Notes: generated from the letters alone by a model not told the origin. Shown: positions 39,593 through 53,598, counted from the stretch's first letter. The stretch is DNA of 64,000 nt from Erythrocercus mccallii (GCA_013397435.1 VZRG01000029.1:1444620-1508619); one strand, 5' to 3'. Program-made: numbers and translations.

Positions 39593-40182
39593 TGGCTTTT
39601 TGTCTCTATATCTTTGTTTTGTTTTTCCAAAGACATACAATACATGCAGATACTTTTGTTCAAGTAGAGAACAATACAATAGTGTCTGCTAGGACACATC
39701 CTTGTATGACAGACAAAACAAACCTTATGTTGCATTTACTATCAACTGCTGCTAATAGGGTATTATTAATTTCACCTAGCTCCTCAATTCTTCCTATCTT
39801 ATAACTGCAAAAAGTGATTTTTACAATCATAAGGATAGTCCAGTAACCTGCCAAAAATATCATGTTCCACTCATGCTCAGTGGAAACTTTCCAAAGGATT
39901 ATTCATTTCTACTTTGTCATAATTGAGTACATTGATAAATGCTGACACTGCAGAAATGTTGTTGCTTCATATTCAGTTTGAAAAAACAGCAGATAAACTG
40001 AAAGTTAGTATCAACTGCTTATGTGGGTAGGAATCAAAATACGAAGGTAATTCTATATTGTGTCCTATGTGTAAAATCAAGACACATTTTCTGTTATAAG
40101 CTTTTCTGTACATACAGGCAAATACCAAACCCCAAATTTAATGCAATTGATTATTGATTGTACTTTGTAAAGAAATATGTTT

Positions 40183-40188
40183 AATAAA
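40183..40188 (+). terminator. MEOX2: Candidate distal polyadenylation signal of MEOX2
   Basis: A canonical AATAAA lies about 1.06 kb after the stop codon, followed by CCTTTTT and then a CT-rich stretch (GGTCTCTCTAC). The resulting 3' UTR of about 1.1 kb is near the length I recall for mammalian MEOX2 transcripts, which is why I take this as the main end. No transcript evidence was available. Confidence 0.6.
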
Positions 40189-43100
40189 TAATCCTTTTTA
40201 AATAACTCTGGTCTCTCTACAGTGATTTAATAGGACTCTAAAAGTGATTTTTGCCTAAGCAGTTCTGTCTCTTTTTGCATCTTTTGGAACTTCATCTGGG
40301 GACAACACAAAGCTGTTTTCAAATTTAGGCTTTTAATCTTGGATAAACCTTCTACCTTGATCCATTTGGGAAACTCTTTCCTCTAGCAGCAAAAATTTAG
40401 CTAGCAGCTAACGATGTCTTCAGCCAAAACCAACAAGAGTCTGTTCAACCATTATTCCAGATTTAGAGCAAATGTAAAGGGTTATTTTGTTGAAGCTTGT
40501 GCAATTGGATGAAAGGAATAAATTTAAGGAAGGGATGCATACTTACATTAATCATGCCTTTGTTCAATAAAGTAGTTTCATAGAAAAAACTCAAAGCATC
40601 TCCCCAAAAACTCAGAGATTAATTGGACTGGGGAGTGCGATAAAAGGAGATGAGTGGAAAAAAAGAGAGAGCAAGAAATGTGCATATCCTACCAAATACT
40701 TGTGAGCATCCACTGAAACTCTTCTATGGGGAGCAGTAGGGCATCATGAAAGTTAAATGCAATCAAGAAATCTGTGTCTGTTTTCCAAATCCTTTCCACT
40801 GTAACTTTGATCTTTCTAGTACATTAACTGTTGTCGTGACCATTTTAGTTTAAAATATGCCAGCAATGGGTAATTAATTTCTTAAAAGGCTTCAGAGCAT
40901 TTTATTGATTACAGCAGTTAAGGGACTTTGTATTTTTTTCTCAGCTCTCTTTCAAATGCCTTTGTAATACAAAAGTACTGAGAACAGGAATGGGATAAGA
41001 GAAGTAAGCTAACTATTGTGAACACTTGATATTTTTGATTTTATGTTTGGATGGGAAAGGCTTTTTGGGTTTTGCAGGGATTATTAGAACAGAAAAAACT
41101 TACAATGTTTCACACTTAAGCTTTTTACTCTTGGCAATTTTTTCCTCCCTCTTAAATGAAATATAACTACATTTCAAAATGAAAAATTACAATGGAAAGC
41201 TGAAAATAAATATCTTTAATTTTCAGATAACTTTTTTTTATCCAGAGATTTAGCCAAATATAATGTGACTTGTTTTGCTAGTAAAGGAGAGAGAAGATGT
41301 CTTCCAAGTTCTCTGTTGGCCAAAAATGCCTTTCAAGGTTTGCAGGATTGTTTATTGCTGTCATTCACGAAAAATTTACAACTGCATTTGAAAACAGATC
41401 AACCAAGTTTGAGCTGACACTTTACAAAACAAATGGAAGTGCTTTATTTACATTACCTAAAATGCACCAATGTGTTTCTAGCCCAAGGCATTTTGTGAGG
41501 TGTGTCACTCTTAGTGGCACAGTGATTGGACTGGGTTACTTGCCGTGGGGGAAGCAGCCAGCTTTTCCTGTTGAGAAAGATAGTATTTTTCCATTTTCCT
41601 GTTTTAACTGAATTTGTTGAGATTTAGAGCACAGGTTGAAGAGAGAAAAAGGTGTAAATGATTTACATTGCTAGCAGACTTTTTTTTCTTTCATTTAGGT
41701 GAGGACCAAATAATGTAACTTTATATTGCAGAACAAAATGACAGCTAAAAAAATTGAAAGTTTCCCATGCTTTAAAAACACCTAAGACTTTAAAGATGTC
41801 TGTAAGGCGTTAACTCTAATTCTCAGACTACTTAAAGTTGTCTGGTGGCTTTAAACAACTGTTTGTTCTACACCATTGGTGTGCACACTGTGGTGCAGAG
41901 ATCCTACATTGGCAGCAATTGAACCTATGAAGTCTAGGCACCGTATCTTCCTACTGTGGTCTCGATTTCCTTGCATGCTCAGCCCCACAGAAATACAGAC
42001 ATCCTTCTTCTAGCCGGCTCAAATTCAATCCACGTAGAGCAGCAACAAATGCCCCATGCATATCGAGAGACATTGTTAAAATAATACCATTGCAAGGTAG
42101 CTGAATTTATTTAACCACATGCTGAAAGTAGTATCTTTTCTTGACTTTTCATTGGGTCCAAAAGTAGTCCCAAAAAGGGAGCACAAGATACACCTGTATC
42201 TTTCCACCATAGGCCAAGTTTCAAGGTAGTTTATATTTCCTGCTTTCTTAAGTGAAAGTTCTGACTGCTGAAATAATATTATTTGTACAAATAAAGAAAG
42301 AAACACCATTAGGACATGGACTCTTGGTAGCTATGAGGAGACATATAAGTTAGGGAAAAAATGTCAGCTTGATCCTTCATTTAGAATTTCCTGGCTTCAG
42401 TCAGATGGTGTCTATTGGGTGATCTTGTACTTAAGAGAGTACATGCAGTATTTAAGATCAACTACAAGATTCAAGAAATTTTAAAGAATAAAACTTAACA
42501 ATTATGAACTGTAATTTAATATCATTATGTAATGAGTGTGGATTGAAAAGGAGAATTTGGTATACAACCTGATGTCTATATTCATTTAAAAAGGCAACAC
42601 AGCTGATAACCGACAGTAACTGGCATAGGGCTTCTGTAGTGATGGACACAATAACTTCTGATTAATAATGACTCACTGGAGCTCATTTGCTTTTATATAT
42701 TTCTTTCCATTTTAATTTTAAGCCCATGGTCTTTTGGCATCATTTATAGCTGAAAGCTGTGGTGTAGGAATCAGTTTCAATGTAATTGAGGGCCCCTGGC
42801 TGTTAGTCAGGGCCTCCATATGGCATAATAAGAGGTTGTGATATTCATCTGTAAAAACTGAAAATGTCTTAGCAGTTTCTCAGTCCTTTATTACCTCTGT
42901 CCAAGTTGTGCATGCAGGACGATCACCTGAACAGTAGACTTGGTGAAGATGACTAAACAGAGGAGACGCCACAAAGCATTGTAAATGAAGAGTTTGTTAA
43001 ATAGTAGCTGTAATTCAAAATAAATATAGTTCCCTTTTTTCCTTTTCTTTTTTTTTCCTTCTTCCCCAGCTTTTATTTCCCTCTAGTTTTCCCTTTAGGA

Positions 43101-46100
43101 AAACTCCAAAGATTTTAAAAGAAAGGGCACTTAAGGAATTCGTACTGGCCACCTTGTATGACAGGTTAAGTAAGCCTTGTGGGATTAGATTCAGGGCTCT
43201 AGTAAATGTCCTGTGATTGTTCTTTATTTTTAAATATTATTTGTCCCTTGAATGCCTCCCATGACAACCTATTCCAACTCTTATAGCCCTCACCCCTTCC
43301 CTTAACGGGATTCACAAAAAAAGAGCAATTATGTGGTTCTTCAAAGAAGAACTGAAAAATATAGTTAAGGTATAAGAATGTGATTTAGGATATCAAGTAA
43401 TTACTAAAATGGTACTAGATTAATTGACAGGAATAAAGTGTGTTGCCACATTCCTATTTTTTCCATAAATTATTTTTTTATTCCTGTTTGTAATTTGTGA
43501 ACTAAAAACATTAGAAATCTTTGTATATTATGTTTATTAAGGTTATATATTCAAATTCAAATACTTAATTCTGTTGTCTAATAGAACAGGATTACTAGCT
43601 CACAGATTGACATCTCCCAAGAAAGAAAAGATTTGGACACAAGTACTTTTCTGGGGTTTTTTTTATTATTTTTTGGCAAAATTTGAAGATCTAGTAGCTG
43701 TTAAGAGAAATTTTGTAAAATGTTATTTACATTGGTGACCAACAAATCCATGAGGATCACTCATCCTTTAAGTAAACATCACAATAATTGATTTCTATAG
43801 GAATTTTATTGTCTCATAACCACGATAATATAATGAAATTTATATTAAAAAAAGCGTGCTCCAAAACCATATGAAGCAATTAATGTGGCAGATATCTGTA
43901 GGAATAGTTTAGTTAAACATAAATATGTTTATTTAGGGACAGATTCTCAACCTTAGTGTCACCATGAACATATAGACACTGTATATGTAACTTATGTTTG
44001 CTTATGGACTTCAGGTTTTTAGAAATATGTCTATTCTGAATGCTTACCACATTATTTGCCAAGAAAGTCACATGCACACCTGAGAAAATACTGAAATGGG
44101 CATTTGCCCAAATTAAAAATGTATCTTGAAAAGTGCACTTGGAAAAATTTTATTAAATCACCACAGAAATGCATTTTAAGGGAGTAAAACTTACCAGGGG
44201 AGAAAAAAAGCCCCAAAATTTGGAATTACAACACATAGTAAATAATTTTGTTTACATATTTCTATAATTCTTATGTAGATATCTATTCACTGGAACTGTG
44301 GAGATAAAATAAACAACTTTCTTTCATAAGTGATATTAAGTACAACTCAGAGCTGTCACTTTTCTAATTTTAGCATATTTGTGTAAGATATTCGATTCTG
44401 ATGACAATATTATGATGAGATCTCAGGATTCCTTTTACCTGGAATATTTATTGAAGAAGTAAAGGTTCTTTTAAGGCAGCAAAGGACCTCATCTGAAGCC
44501 TATAGATGGCAATGGAAAGATTACGATTGATTTCACAAGGATTTGGACCTAGCCCAAAATACACACAAAAGTTCATACAAATCAGTGAACAGTCCAGGAT
44601 TAAGACATTAGCCAATAATTTCCAAAGTGACTGTTGACTTTGTGCCTCCATTATGACACACAGTATCCTGATTTCAACAAAGTTTGAGTACACAGTGAAA
44701 ATTAGGAGCACTTTATTGAAATGTGAGTTGAGAACTCCATATTACGGGGTTATGAAAATTCTGTTCTTGGTTCTAACAGAAGTCATAATGCAGGATTTGC
44801 ATAGCTGGCAAATCATCACATTATGTTATTAAATTGTAGGTTTCATAAGCAATATGAAAGGATCTTGCTATGCTGCTTTCATTCTGCAATTTGTGGTATC
44901 AGTAGATAAGAAAAATAAAGTGCATTATATAGAAAGGTAGATTTGAACAGATGTTCCCAAATGGTGTGGGGGGTAGGGGTAGGAGGAAGGTAAAACTTTC
45001 CTTCCATTCAGATGTCTGTCTTGAATTTCTCACAGTTTTTGCAGACAGTTTGGCTCACTTCCAACATACATCGTTGCCTGTCTGGTATGAAAAATGCCAT
45101 CTGTGGTGTATGGAAGTTCTTTCTTTAAAAGTGGCCTGCTAATTATCCTTCAGGCAGGTGTTACTAAAGTGAAGTCAGGTGTCAAGCATAGCATAAACTT
45201 TAAATTGACTAAAATTGCTCTGTTCTTCTATGCTATTCTTTCCCAAAAGAATAGAATGGAATATTAGAGAGAATTGAAATGTTGGTTGATACAGCATTGA
45301 GATGATTCATGCAGCAGTATATATTGTGGTGACACACAAAAACTAAAAGTTAAAGGATGTGGATTGAATGAAGTGTATAAGTTCTCCAAAACAAATGCCC
45401 TTCTGATTCTTACGAACTGACTTGCTCGTCCTTTATGCTTGCATTGCTATGTTGCAAAATGTTAAAAATCCTGATGCTCTCAGAAATTTCAAACAGGGTA
45501 AAAGGTGGTGGAAAGAATTTCCTTCTGTGCTCTGAAAGACTAGGAAAGCTGTTTGATGAAAAGAGTGTGGGAGATGGCTGTTTTGTGTGAATGACACCTG
45601 CAAATTCTCACCTACGTTCACTCTCCAAATCACTCATGCCTTAAAACTTTTTGAAGATTAATAGGTTGGTTAATGGGCCAGAATCAACACGTGAGGGCTG
45701 CAGGCAGCCATTCAGCTGATCCATGAGCCCCAGCTTGCAGGATAAGCACTGCTGCCTCTCATTTGCAGCAGTTTAGTGTGCTGCTCCCTTCCTTACATGA
45801 CATCAGCCCTCCCAACTGAAGATGAAAACTCACCACACTGAGCCAGATGTTACAACACTTCTCTCTCCCCAACAGATGAGTGTTGTTAGGAGGTGAGGGA
45901 TTACCAGTACAAATGCAAGACTTCCTATTTTCTGTGCCGTTTTCAGAAGATTTTTTGAGTAAACGGTCCTTTTACTATTTGTAATCTTGATGTTCAGAAT
46001 GACTGACATTGTTAGTGGTTTAAAAAATGAGGATGAGGAAAGCACAGGCACATTTACTCCTTTTGACAGTAAGACTGCATTGTTTGCTTTATCAGTGATG

Positions 46101-46947
46101 AAAGTAATCCAACTTTCTCTCCCGCCTTAAGCAGACCCTTGACAAAATATTTACAATAGATTGATGTGATGCTGAGCTAAAGTGCAGTTCTGTAAGTAAC
46201 TGAGAATGTAGTGCTGTTACAATTTTGATCAATCCTGAGACATCTGGATGATTTTGAACTACTAGTCTTTTACTGTGAAGAACAGTTTTACTTCCATAAG
46301 GACTTCCTCTCGTGTTTTCAATATCAGGCTTAGCCTCTAACGGCCTTAACATATTGTGATAATGAGATGTACACAAAGCACTGGCATGCAGCATTATTGA
46401 GATGATTTCCTTTTTGGCTCAGCCAGATTCCTGTTAAAAGTTAAACGGACTCTTAAGAGACTAGCAAAAGAAGAATTAAAGATCAGGCAATGGCACGAAG
46501 ATAAGCCTAATGAAGCTGGAGTTAGGCTCTCATGAAATTAAAAGCAGACTGTATGAATACATTTATGAAATATACCATTGCAATTTCATTACACAACAAA
46601 GCCACAAAGCCCTAAACCCTTTTTTGGCCCAGGTTGAACACCTATCAAAATCTCAGTATTACTTTGTAGAGTGGGTCCTTCATCAGCATTCTTCATTGCA
46701 GGATAGAGGCTTGGATAAACACATTCCAACTAGAAAAAAAGGAAAACAAAGCTGAAATTTGTGCTGAAATTCTTTCTGTGCTGTATTGCATTAATGGCTA
46801 AATCCCATCCCATACCTGTTCACAATATAGATTAAATGAGGACGAAGCCATAAATTTGTGATCAAACCCATCCTACAACAAGATTTTAAATTATTATGAG
46901 AATAGAGCACTTGACAGTTCAATACAAAGATTTATTTTCATTCTAGA

Positions 46948-46965
46948 AGGAGACTATAGTCTCCT
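46948..46965. repeat. Perfect 18-bp palindrome
   Basis: AGGAGACTATAGTCTCCT is its own reverse complement; the flanking bases do not extend it. It is in the MEOX2-AGMO intergenic interval. Confidence 0.95.
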
Positions 46966-48928
46966 AACACATTTGCAAATATGTGCAAACACCTTCCACT
47001 GCCTCACAATAGCATAAAATCACAATGTTTTAAAAAAAGGCTTCTTCACTGAACACTCTTTAAGGAGTCAACTTTGATGAGTCTGATAAAATTCTGAGGA
47101 CAAAGGCAGATACAAGTTTCTTAGAATTTTGCCAGCAAAAGATTATATTATCATCCCGATATTTAAATTGGCATCTAAGGAATCATCTTGAACGGTATAT
47201 GCAGCTTGAAGCAAACCATAGGCACCTCTTATCTGTGCTTTTGCCTATCCCTGCTGTGCAGCCCTTTCTGAGCAAAAACTTCACAGCTGTATAACAATTC
47301 AGAGAATGGCAATGGAAGAAGTGAACATGAATGATGATTTATCTACCTGCAACTGCACTTGTTAGAATGCTACTTGCATATTTCATTTTTTGTTCCAGTT
47401 AGAGAACTGATAAAATTTTGCACTGTCTCCACACTATTGCAGTGTTTTAAGCATCCTACATAGATGTGGTTCAGAAAAACAAAATCAGATTAAGTACTTA
47501 CATGAGAAATGGAGCAATTCAGAGAATTTCGGTTGCCCAACGTAACCAGGAAAAATATTGTAGAGATCATTGCCCTTATATTTTGAAAAAATAAAATGAA
47601 AACTCTCAGGTTTTGAAATGCTAGTTGGCATGAGGTCAAAGACATTAATAACATGATACTGTCAGTAAAATGAGATCCCTGTGAAAAAAAACATGGAAAA
47701 AAGGGAGATTCCTTTAAGAAGCCGTTACATTGGCAGTTTTATTTGCTCCTTGCACTGGAGCAAAATCTGGGGTTTGTTCAGTTAAAAGAGTTGAAAAATT
47801 ATAAAAAGCAAAAAAGTGTTGTGAACTCAACTGGGGATGTAGATTTACATGTTTCAATTTCCTTTAGCTTTGTGGTAACACCTGGACTCAAATGGCACAC
47901 CCATATTCATTCGAACTTTCAAAATGCACTTGATGTTAATATTGACTTTCTCTGAATTCTGAAGATTTGATAGAGGTAAGCCTGTGTTTATTCTCAGTTT
48001 CCTGCTTCCCATTTCTTCACTCACTGCATGCTAAGTTCAAAGACATACCTATCTATGGCCCAAAGTAAAGGACTAAGGCTGTTACAAAAGTGGCTAAAAC
48101 ATGTCAACAACAGTTTTTCTGACTGAGAACCATGGTTTAAAATCTTCACACATTTACAGGTAACCATAGCAAATTGAGAGGTCAATGTACATTTTTTTAT
48201 GTTGAATAATTTATTCTAAATATAATGTACTTAAAACATTTTATTGATTGATTCAGTTCAACTACTCAGATTATGGTAGATTTTGTAGTCTTTTAACTAT
48301 GAACACATTCCCCAGGTACCTCGTGAGTCCCTTAAAAGCTAAAGAGATGATTCATGTCAAAATTCTGGAGCTGATTCATTGCAAACCTACTCTAGGTAGA
48401 CAGAACTGACCTTAATAGCTGCATCTGGACTCTTGAAGATCTTTTTCTAATTTTCCACTATTTTGTCTTCCAATATCTTGAAAAACTGCCACAAAAACCC
48501 CACAAACCCCTAAGCATTCCCCAAAACACTAGGCATAACAAATCTTACCATTTTGATTGGGCTTTGGCTCAGATGTTAAAACAGTAAGTGTGTCAGAACA
48601 GGTAAACAACACAGCAAGGAAAACCATACAAACATCTTGATCACAGCTGCTGTACAAGTTACTCTGCAATACAGGAAGGATTCCCCACAACTAAATATCA
48701 GGGAATACATTCCATGCTTATGACATATGAATTTGAAGCCTGTTTCATTCCCTGAACATAAAAAGAGATTAGAAACATTCATGAATAAATATATGGGAAC
48801 CTAGAATGAAGGATGAAAAAGTAGGCATACCCTAGGTGAATTTTGTAGCGGATAGTCTTTTTTTCCCTCAAAATGATGTGCATCCATAAATGCAATTTCA
48901 TATTGCTTTTCACTTACAGTCAACATAT

Positions 48929-48971
48929 AAAAAAGAGGGCAAAAAAGAGGGCAAAAAAGAGGGCAAAAAAA
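48929..48971. repeat. 12-bp tandem repeat, three units
   Basis: AAAAAAGAGGGC is repeated three times exactly (48929-48964), followed by seven further A residues. Confidence 0.95.
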
Positions 48972-49729
48972 CCCCTTTTGCTATGGTAAAATGTGACATA
49001 TATGTTTGATTGATCATACTAATTTCAATAATTTGCTTTTATAAATAACTTCTATGGTTATTCTTGCTTTTCCTATATTAAAGTATGCACGATGAAATGA
49101 ACTTCAGGCCTGCAAAACGAAATTCACTCAAAGATTGAATACATTTATCTTTAAGTTTAACAGCCATTTCCAGTGCTTATATATTACAGTAGTCTTTAAT
49201 TAATTAATCATATGCTACCTTGTACTGGGACCTCTGACTAGATTACTGGTCTAGATTTCAAATAGCTAAAAAGCTTTGGGGTATTAATAAATTTTCACTT
49301 GCTTGCTTTTCTTTAAGTTTCTTTTTCTTCCTTCTTTTTCTGCTAACAGTTATTTGCAGATTTTGGTGTATTTATTAATTAGTTTTTGCTTGTTTTATTT
49401 CTTTTTCAGTCCACATTTCAGCCTTTAGAATTTCTTTAAGCTTCCAGGACCTTCTGGAGCTACAGCTTCAGCCAGTTACTTTCTGAAAGGAATCTTGTTG
49501 ATTAAAAAAGGCTTCCAGCTACTGTCTTTATCTAATGACTGATTAAGTAAGACTGTATTTAGGTCAGCAGGACCTAGTTAGCAGATATTTTGGCTATTAT
49601 AGAGCCAGCTAAGCTGTAGAGAACATGCTGGGAATGTCTCCAGGTAGGATGCAATTGTACAATATTGCAAGGTTTAGTTCTCAACATGTGACATATAAAT
49701 TACCTGGAGTATGAAAAGAACTGGAGCAG

Positions 49730-50330
49730 TGACGCATGACCTTATTCAGGTTTAGGCTGCAGGGAGCACCTGGTAATTCTTCCTGGGATGGTCTCACAGT
49801 GGGAGGTGGGCTTTGGCACTGGGTCAAAGGAGTAGTAGGAGGATGTGTGTGACTGTGTGGCTTCAAGGATGGCAGGTTGGTGACGGACCACATTTTCACA
49901 GCGCTCCTGGAGCAGCAGGAAACAAATAAAGGGGTGCAAGAGGCTACTGGTGGATGAGTGGTGGATGGAGACCTTCTGGGTGGAGAAGGCTGTCAGCTTA
50001 TGTCTCTGGGCAGCAGGAGAAAGGCACTTTCTTTGCCCTCAGACCTGAATTTGAGGTATTGATGCACTGACTTAAAGGTAAGGAAGGAGAACAGACTCTG
50101 CTAAACAGAAGCACAGAGGTAGCTGGGCCAGCAGTGAGCATTCACTCTGGAATGGTAGGGGACAGTGGCTGTAGGCTCGCTGAGAGTTGGGGAGCTGGCA
50201 ATGTCCATCTCCGTACAGGCCTACCGGCACAGGAGGTTTGTTGCCTGCCAGAGGTCCTGGTAGGTTATTCTTTGGAAGTAAAGGGGATTTCCACCTTTCC
50301 AAAAGTGTTCTACTGCCTTTGGTAGCTAAA
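49730..50330. other. Compositionally distinct G/purine-rich segment
   Basis: About 600 bp with clearly higher GC and a purine bias on the + strand (many GGAG, GGTGG and GCAGG words), inside an AT-rich intergenic interval. Open frames exist on both strands but none is recognisable. It could be an old mobile-element remnant, a non-coding transcript exon or simply a local composition shift. Confidence 0.35.
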
Positions 50331-53300
50331 CTTTGTAGTCTTTTTATTTTATTCAAACACATTTATTGCACTCAGCATTTATAAATCATTAATTTATTTA
50401 AAGAAGTCATCCACAGAAAACAATCTCTTTCTCAAGGACTAGGGATTTGCAGGCTAGAAAGAAGTAGAAGCTATGTGGTTTTCCTAAGAAAGAAGAATTG
50501 TTCTCTGTTTCTTATAACAAAGAAAAACAGCTGATTTAAGGCCAAATGATTCTTGAAGATCTCAAGCTTTAAAATATTACCCAATGACTTTTATAAAGTA
50601 CATCTGCTGCTGATACTAGAGTAGATCTTTAAAAATGTTCAGTGTTAACAGACAACAGTCCTGTTGAAGTTCATGTATACGGGCATGTTCTTTATAATGC
50701 TCTATGACTGTTCTTCACAAAAACAAAAAAATGAGCATTTTTTTAACCTTGCTTGAAGAGCTGTACTTTCTATGCTTCCTCTCAGAAATTATTCAAATTA
50801 TTCCTACTTGTGCACATGGAGTAAAGTGGTAGCATGCACTGTAATCTCATGTGTGCTTCTCATGTAATGAGATTTTTTTTTTTAGATTTGGATCTACCTA
50901 GTGCTGATATTCACCTGTTCCTAATTCAAAAACATGAGACTGTTCTGGTGATAACAAATAGTAACAATCACTGGCCACATGACACAAAGACCTATTAAAT
51001 AGGCTATAACACATCTAATAAAATGATCTCAATATATAAGATACCTGTCCTGAAGCTGAGATTGTAAGTTGCATAATTAACACATAGTTTGCAGTACACA
51101 GCAACCCTGTGTTTTTGGGAACCCTGGTGTTCCTAAAAAATTAAACTAAAATAAGGTTTTCAGAAATAAAAGTGCAAGAAATTGCACAGCAGAGCATGCC
51201 AGATAAAATTTGGAAACATTCACAACAGGTGGGCAGGCTTTTCTTCTAAAGTTACTTACTTGATAAATCTGCCTTGAAGATGGAATTTATTTTTCCAGTA
51301 ACTCCCATCCCATCCCCTCTCACAAAAAAAAACCAAAACACATTTTTCCTCAGTTAGAACAAAAGGTTAAATTATTTCAAGTGCATACAATGATGGAAAA
51401 TATTACAAAAATACCTCAAAACAGTGTCTGCCTTATTCTTCAGCCTGCTTGAGTACCCTGATGACTACTCCCTGCTCTGTGGCTACCAGTTCTGTGTAGA
51501 AGAAATGGAAAGTTAGCACTTAAGTTGCCAAGTGCATGGCATGACATTGATTAATATACAAGAATGTCCCTGTCTTCCAGTCTCTAGAGTCAATAGCTCT
51601 TATTAAGACTTGTGTATTGATAGATATATATAGTTTATAACATTAAAAAATAAACACGACCTTTTTTTAATGGTAGGGTTTCTTTAATATGCTATGGGGT
51701 TTATCAATGGCAAAGACAACACTGAAAATATTTTATAATACCAGTTTCATAATAACATGGATACATTTAGTGCTCCTGTGATGACATCCACTGCCAAGCA
51801 CGAATGTAGGTGCCTGGAGCAGTGATACAAAAAAATCTGACATCTACTTGTGTACTCATTTAAAGTTTACTCCTTTAAAGTTCTTCTATTCAAAGAGACT
51901 ACTACATAAACAGAGCATACTAAACCCAGCTAGGTTCTGGATATGATGTAGTTTACTATGAATGACTGCCAAGGCATATGGCCCATCCCAATTTCAACCT
52001 GCCCTAATTCCCTTTATGACTTTATTATTTAGTGCTGTTTTACTGCTTAGAGAGACCTAAACAGGAAAACCCTGGGCGTTCTCTGTTCAAGAAGTGGGTG
52101 GGATGAAGTTCTTTAGAGAAAACAAAATATGATCCACCTACAGATCATGTTAGGCCAGTTCCCCAATTTCCTCTAAGTAAAACAGGCCTTTGTTGCCTTA
52201 GTTACTGGATCAACAGCAGGATCCCAATCTCCATACAGAACATCCTCTTGCATTTTTGACGGCAGCGTAGGATGGGAAATATTAACTTTTCTGTTTGTTG
52301 ATTTTATTGTAAAGAGTAAAAAAAGTAAAAAAAAATTTCTTTGCAGAAAATAAAGTAATTAAAAAAAAATCAACTCTCACAAAAAAATTATGTAAGGTGA
52401 CTTAATGGAGGGACCATTTTGTGGGAGAAGGTTAGTAGCTCCAATGAAGCAACATTCCTTTATTTTCCATTACTTTGTTAACAACAGAAAGAAGGTGCAC
52501 TGAAAATTGCACACTAAGTTTCAAGGCTCAAATAGACAACCACAGCTACATTGGCAGAGCCAGACCACTGAAGCTTGGTCTCATAAATGCTCCAGGAAAG
52601 AATTCAAACTGTTCCCCTCCCCTCACCAGAAATGCAGGTATTGTAGAGGTATCTCCTATTTCTTCTTGGACACAGAAGCTTAAAAACACAACCCATTATT
52701 TTCCCCTGTGAAGCATGATCAAATCAAATTCCATCCTTCCTGTTTGAAAGCAAGAGCTTCAGTACAGTCATATTGGGGTGACAATTTACAATGACATGGG
52801 GATCCAAAATAATCTTTAAGAAAATAGAAAGTCCTAGAAACTTGATAGATTCTCTTTTTTCCCAAAATGGTGTGATATAATGTAGTGGTTCTATGGTACT
52901 TAAACTGTATCTCACCTTGTGTGGCCATGGGTTCCCTTGCCCTGCTAATCATTCTTACCCCAGAATGTTCCCCAGTTCACTGATAAAAATTTTTGTAGGA
53001 TTAAGTGTAGGCCAATTTAACTCTGAAAGCTAATGATGAAGCAAGACAAACACCAGCACAAGACTAAAGAAGGGCTCTGGGTGAGATGCTATGGCTGAGA
53101 TGAGGGTGAGTTAAAGGAGCTTGAACATGAGAATAATGTCATAGAAATACTGGGGCTAATCTAAATGAACAAGCAAATGTTTTCTGTCATTGCCTGCCAC
53201 GAAGATCTAGTCAGAATGCTGTTGATTTGTTGGATTTTGAGTACATTCAGAATTTTCATTTAGATTAACTCAGATTTTGGAAGTTAACCACAAGAGTTTT

Positions 53301-53598
53301 ATAAGAATTTCAGATTATCATAAATCACCAATGAAGTTGAGAACACTAGGATGCAATTTTAAAGCATTTTTAAAAAAAAATTTTCTTACTTATAGTATTA
53401 GTATAAAATATACATATTAGGAGAGTGTCCAACTCTATTTAATCATGAATGCCCGTTTACAGTACTTCTGCTTTGTTCAGCTAAAAGTAGAATATTTTAT
53501 TGGTATTTCCAGTAATTTCCTGTATTGTAACATTATTCAAACTGCAAAATATTGTTTAAGTCGATCTTCCATGCTGTTGTTAAATGGCAACTTATTTA

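Larger units (their letters stand above)
39121..40210 (+). other. MEOX2: MEOX2 3' untranslated region
   Basis: This is the non-coding stretch directly after the MEOX2 stop codon, extended to just past the distal AATAAA at 40183-40188. The downstream end is an estimate, because cleavage usually falls 10-30 bases after the signal. It is AT-rich and free of recognisable transposons. Visible candidate control sites are a TTGCACT heptamer at 39403-39409 (complement of the miR-130/301 seed) and two perfect Pumilio-type UGUANAUA motifs at 39499-39506 and 40107-40114. A proximal AATAAA lies at 39587-39592. No transcript data are available, so the true ends are inferred. Confidence 0.75.

Noticed and set aside
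41297..41611. 104-codon frame with a fair ATG context about 1.1 kb after the MEOX2 distal polyadenylation signal
   Set aside because: It is not recognisable as any family, and the length is expected by chance. It is noted in the intergenic entry only.
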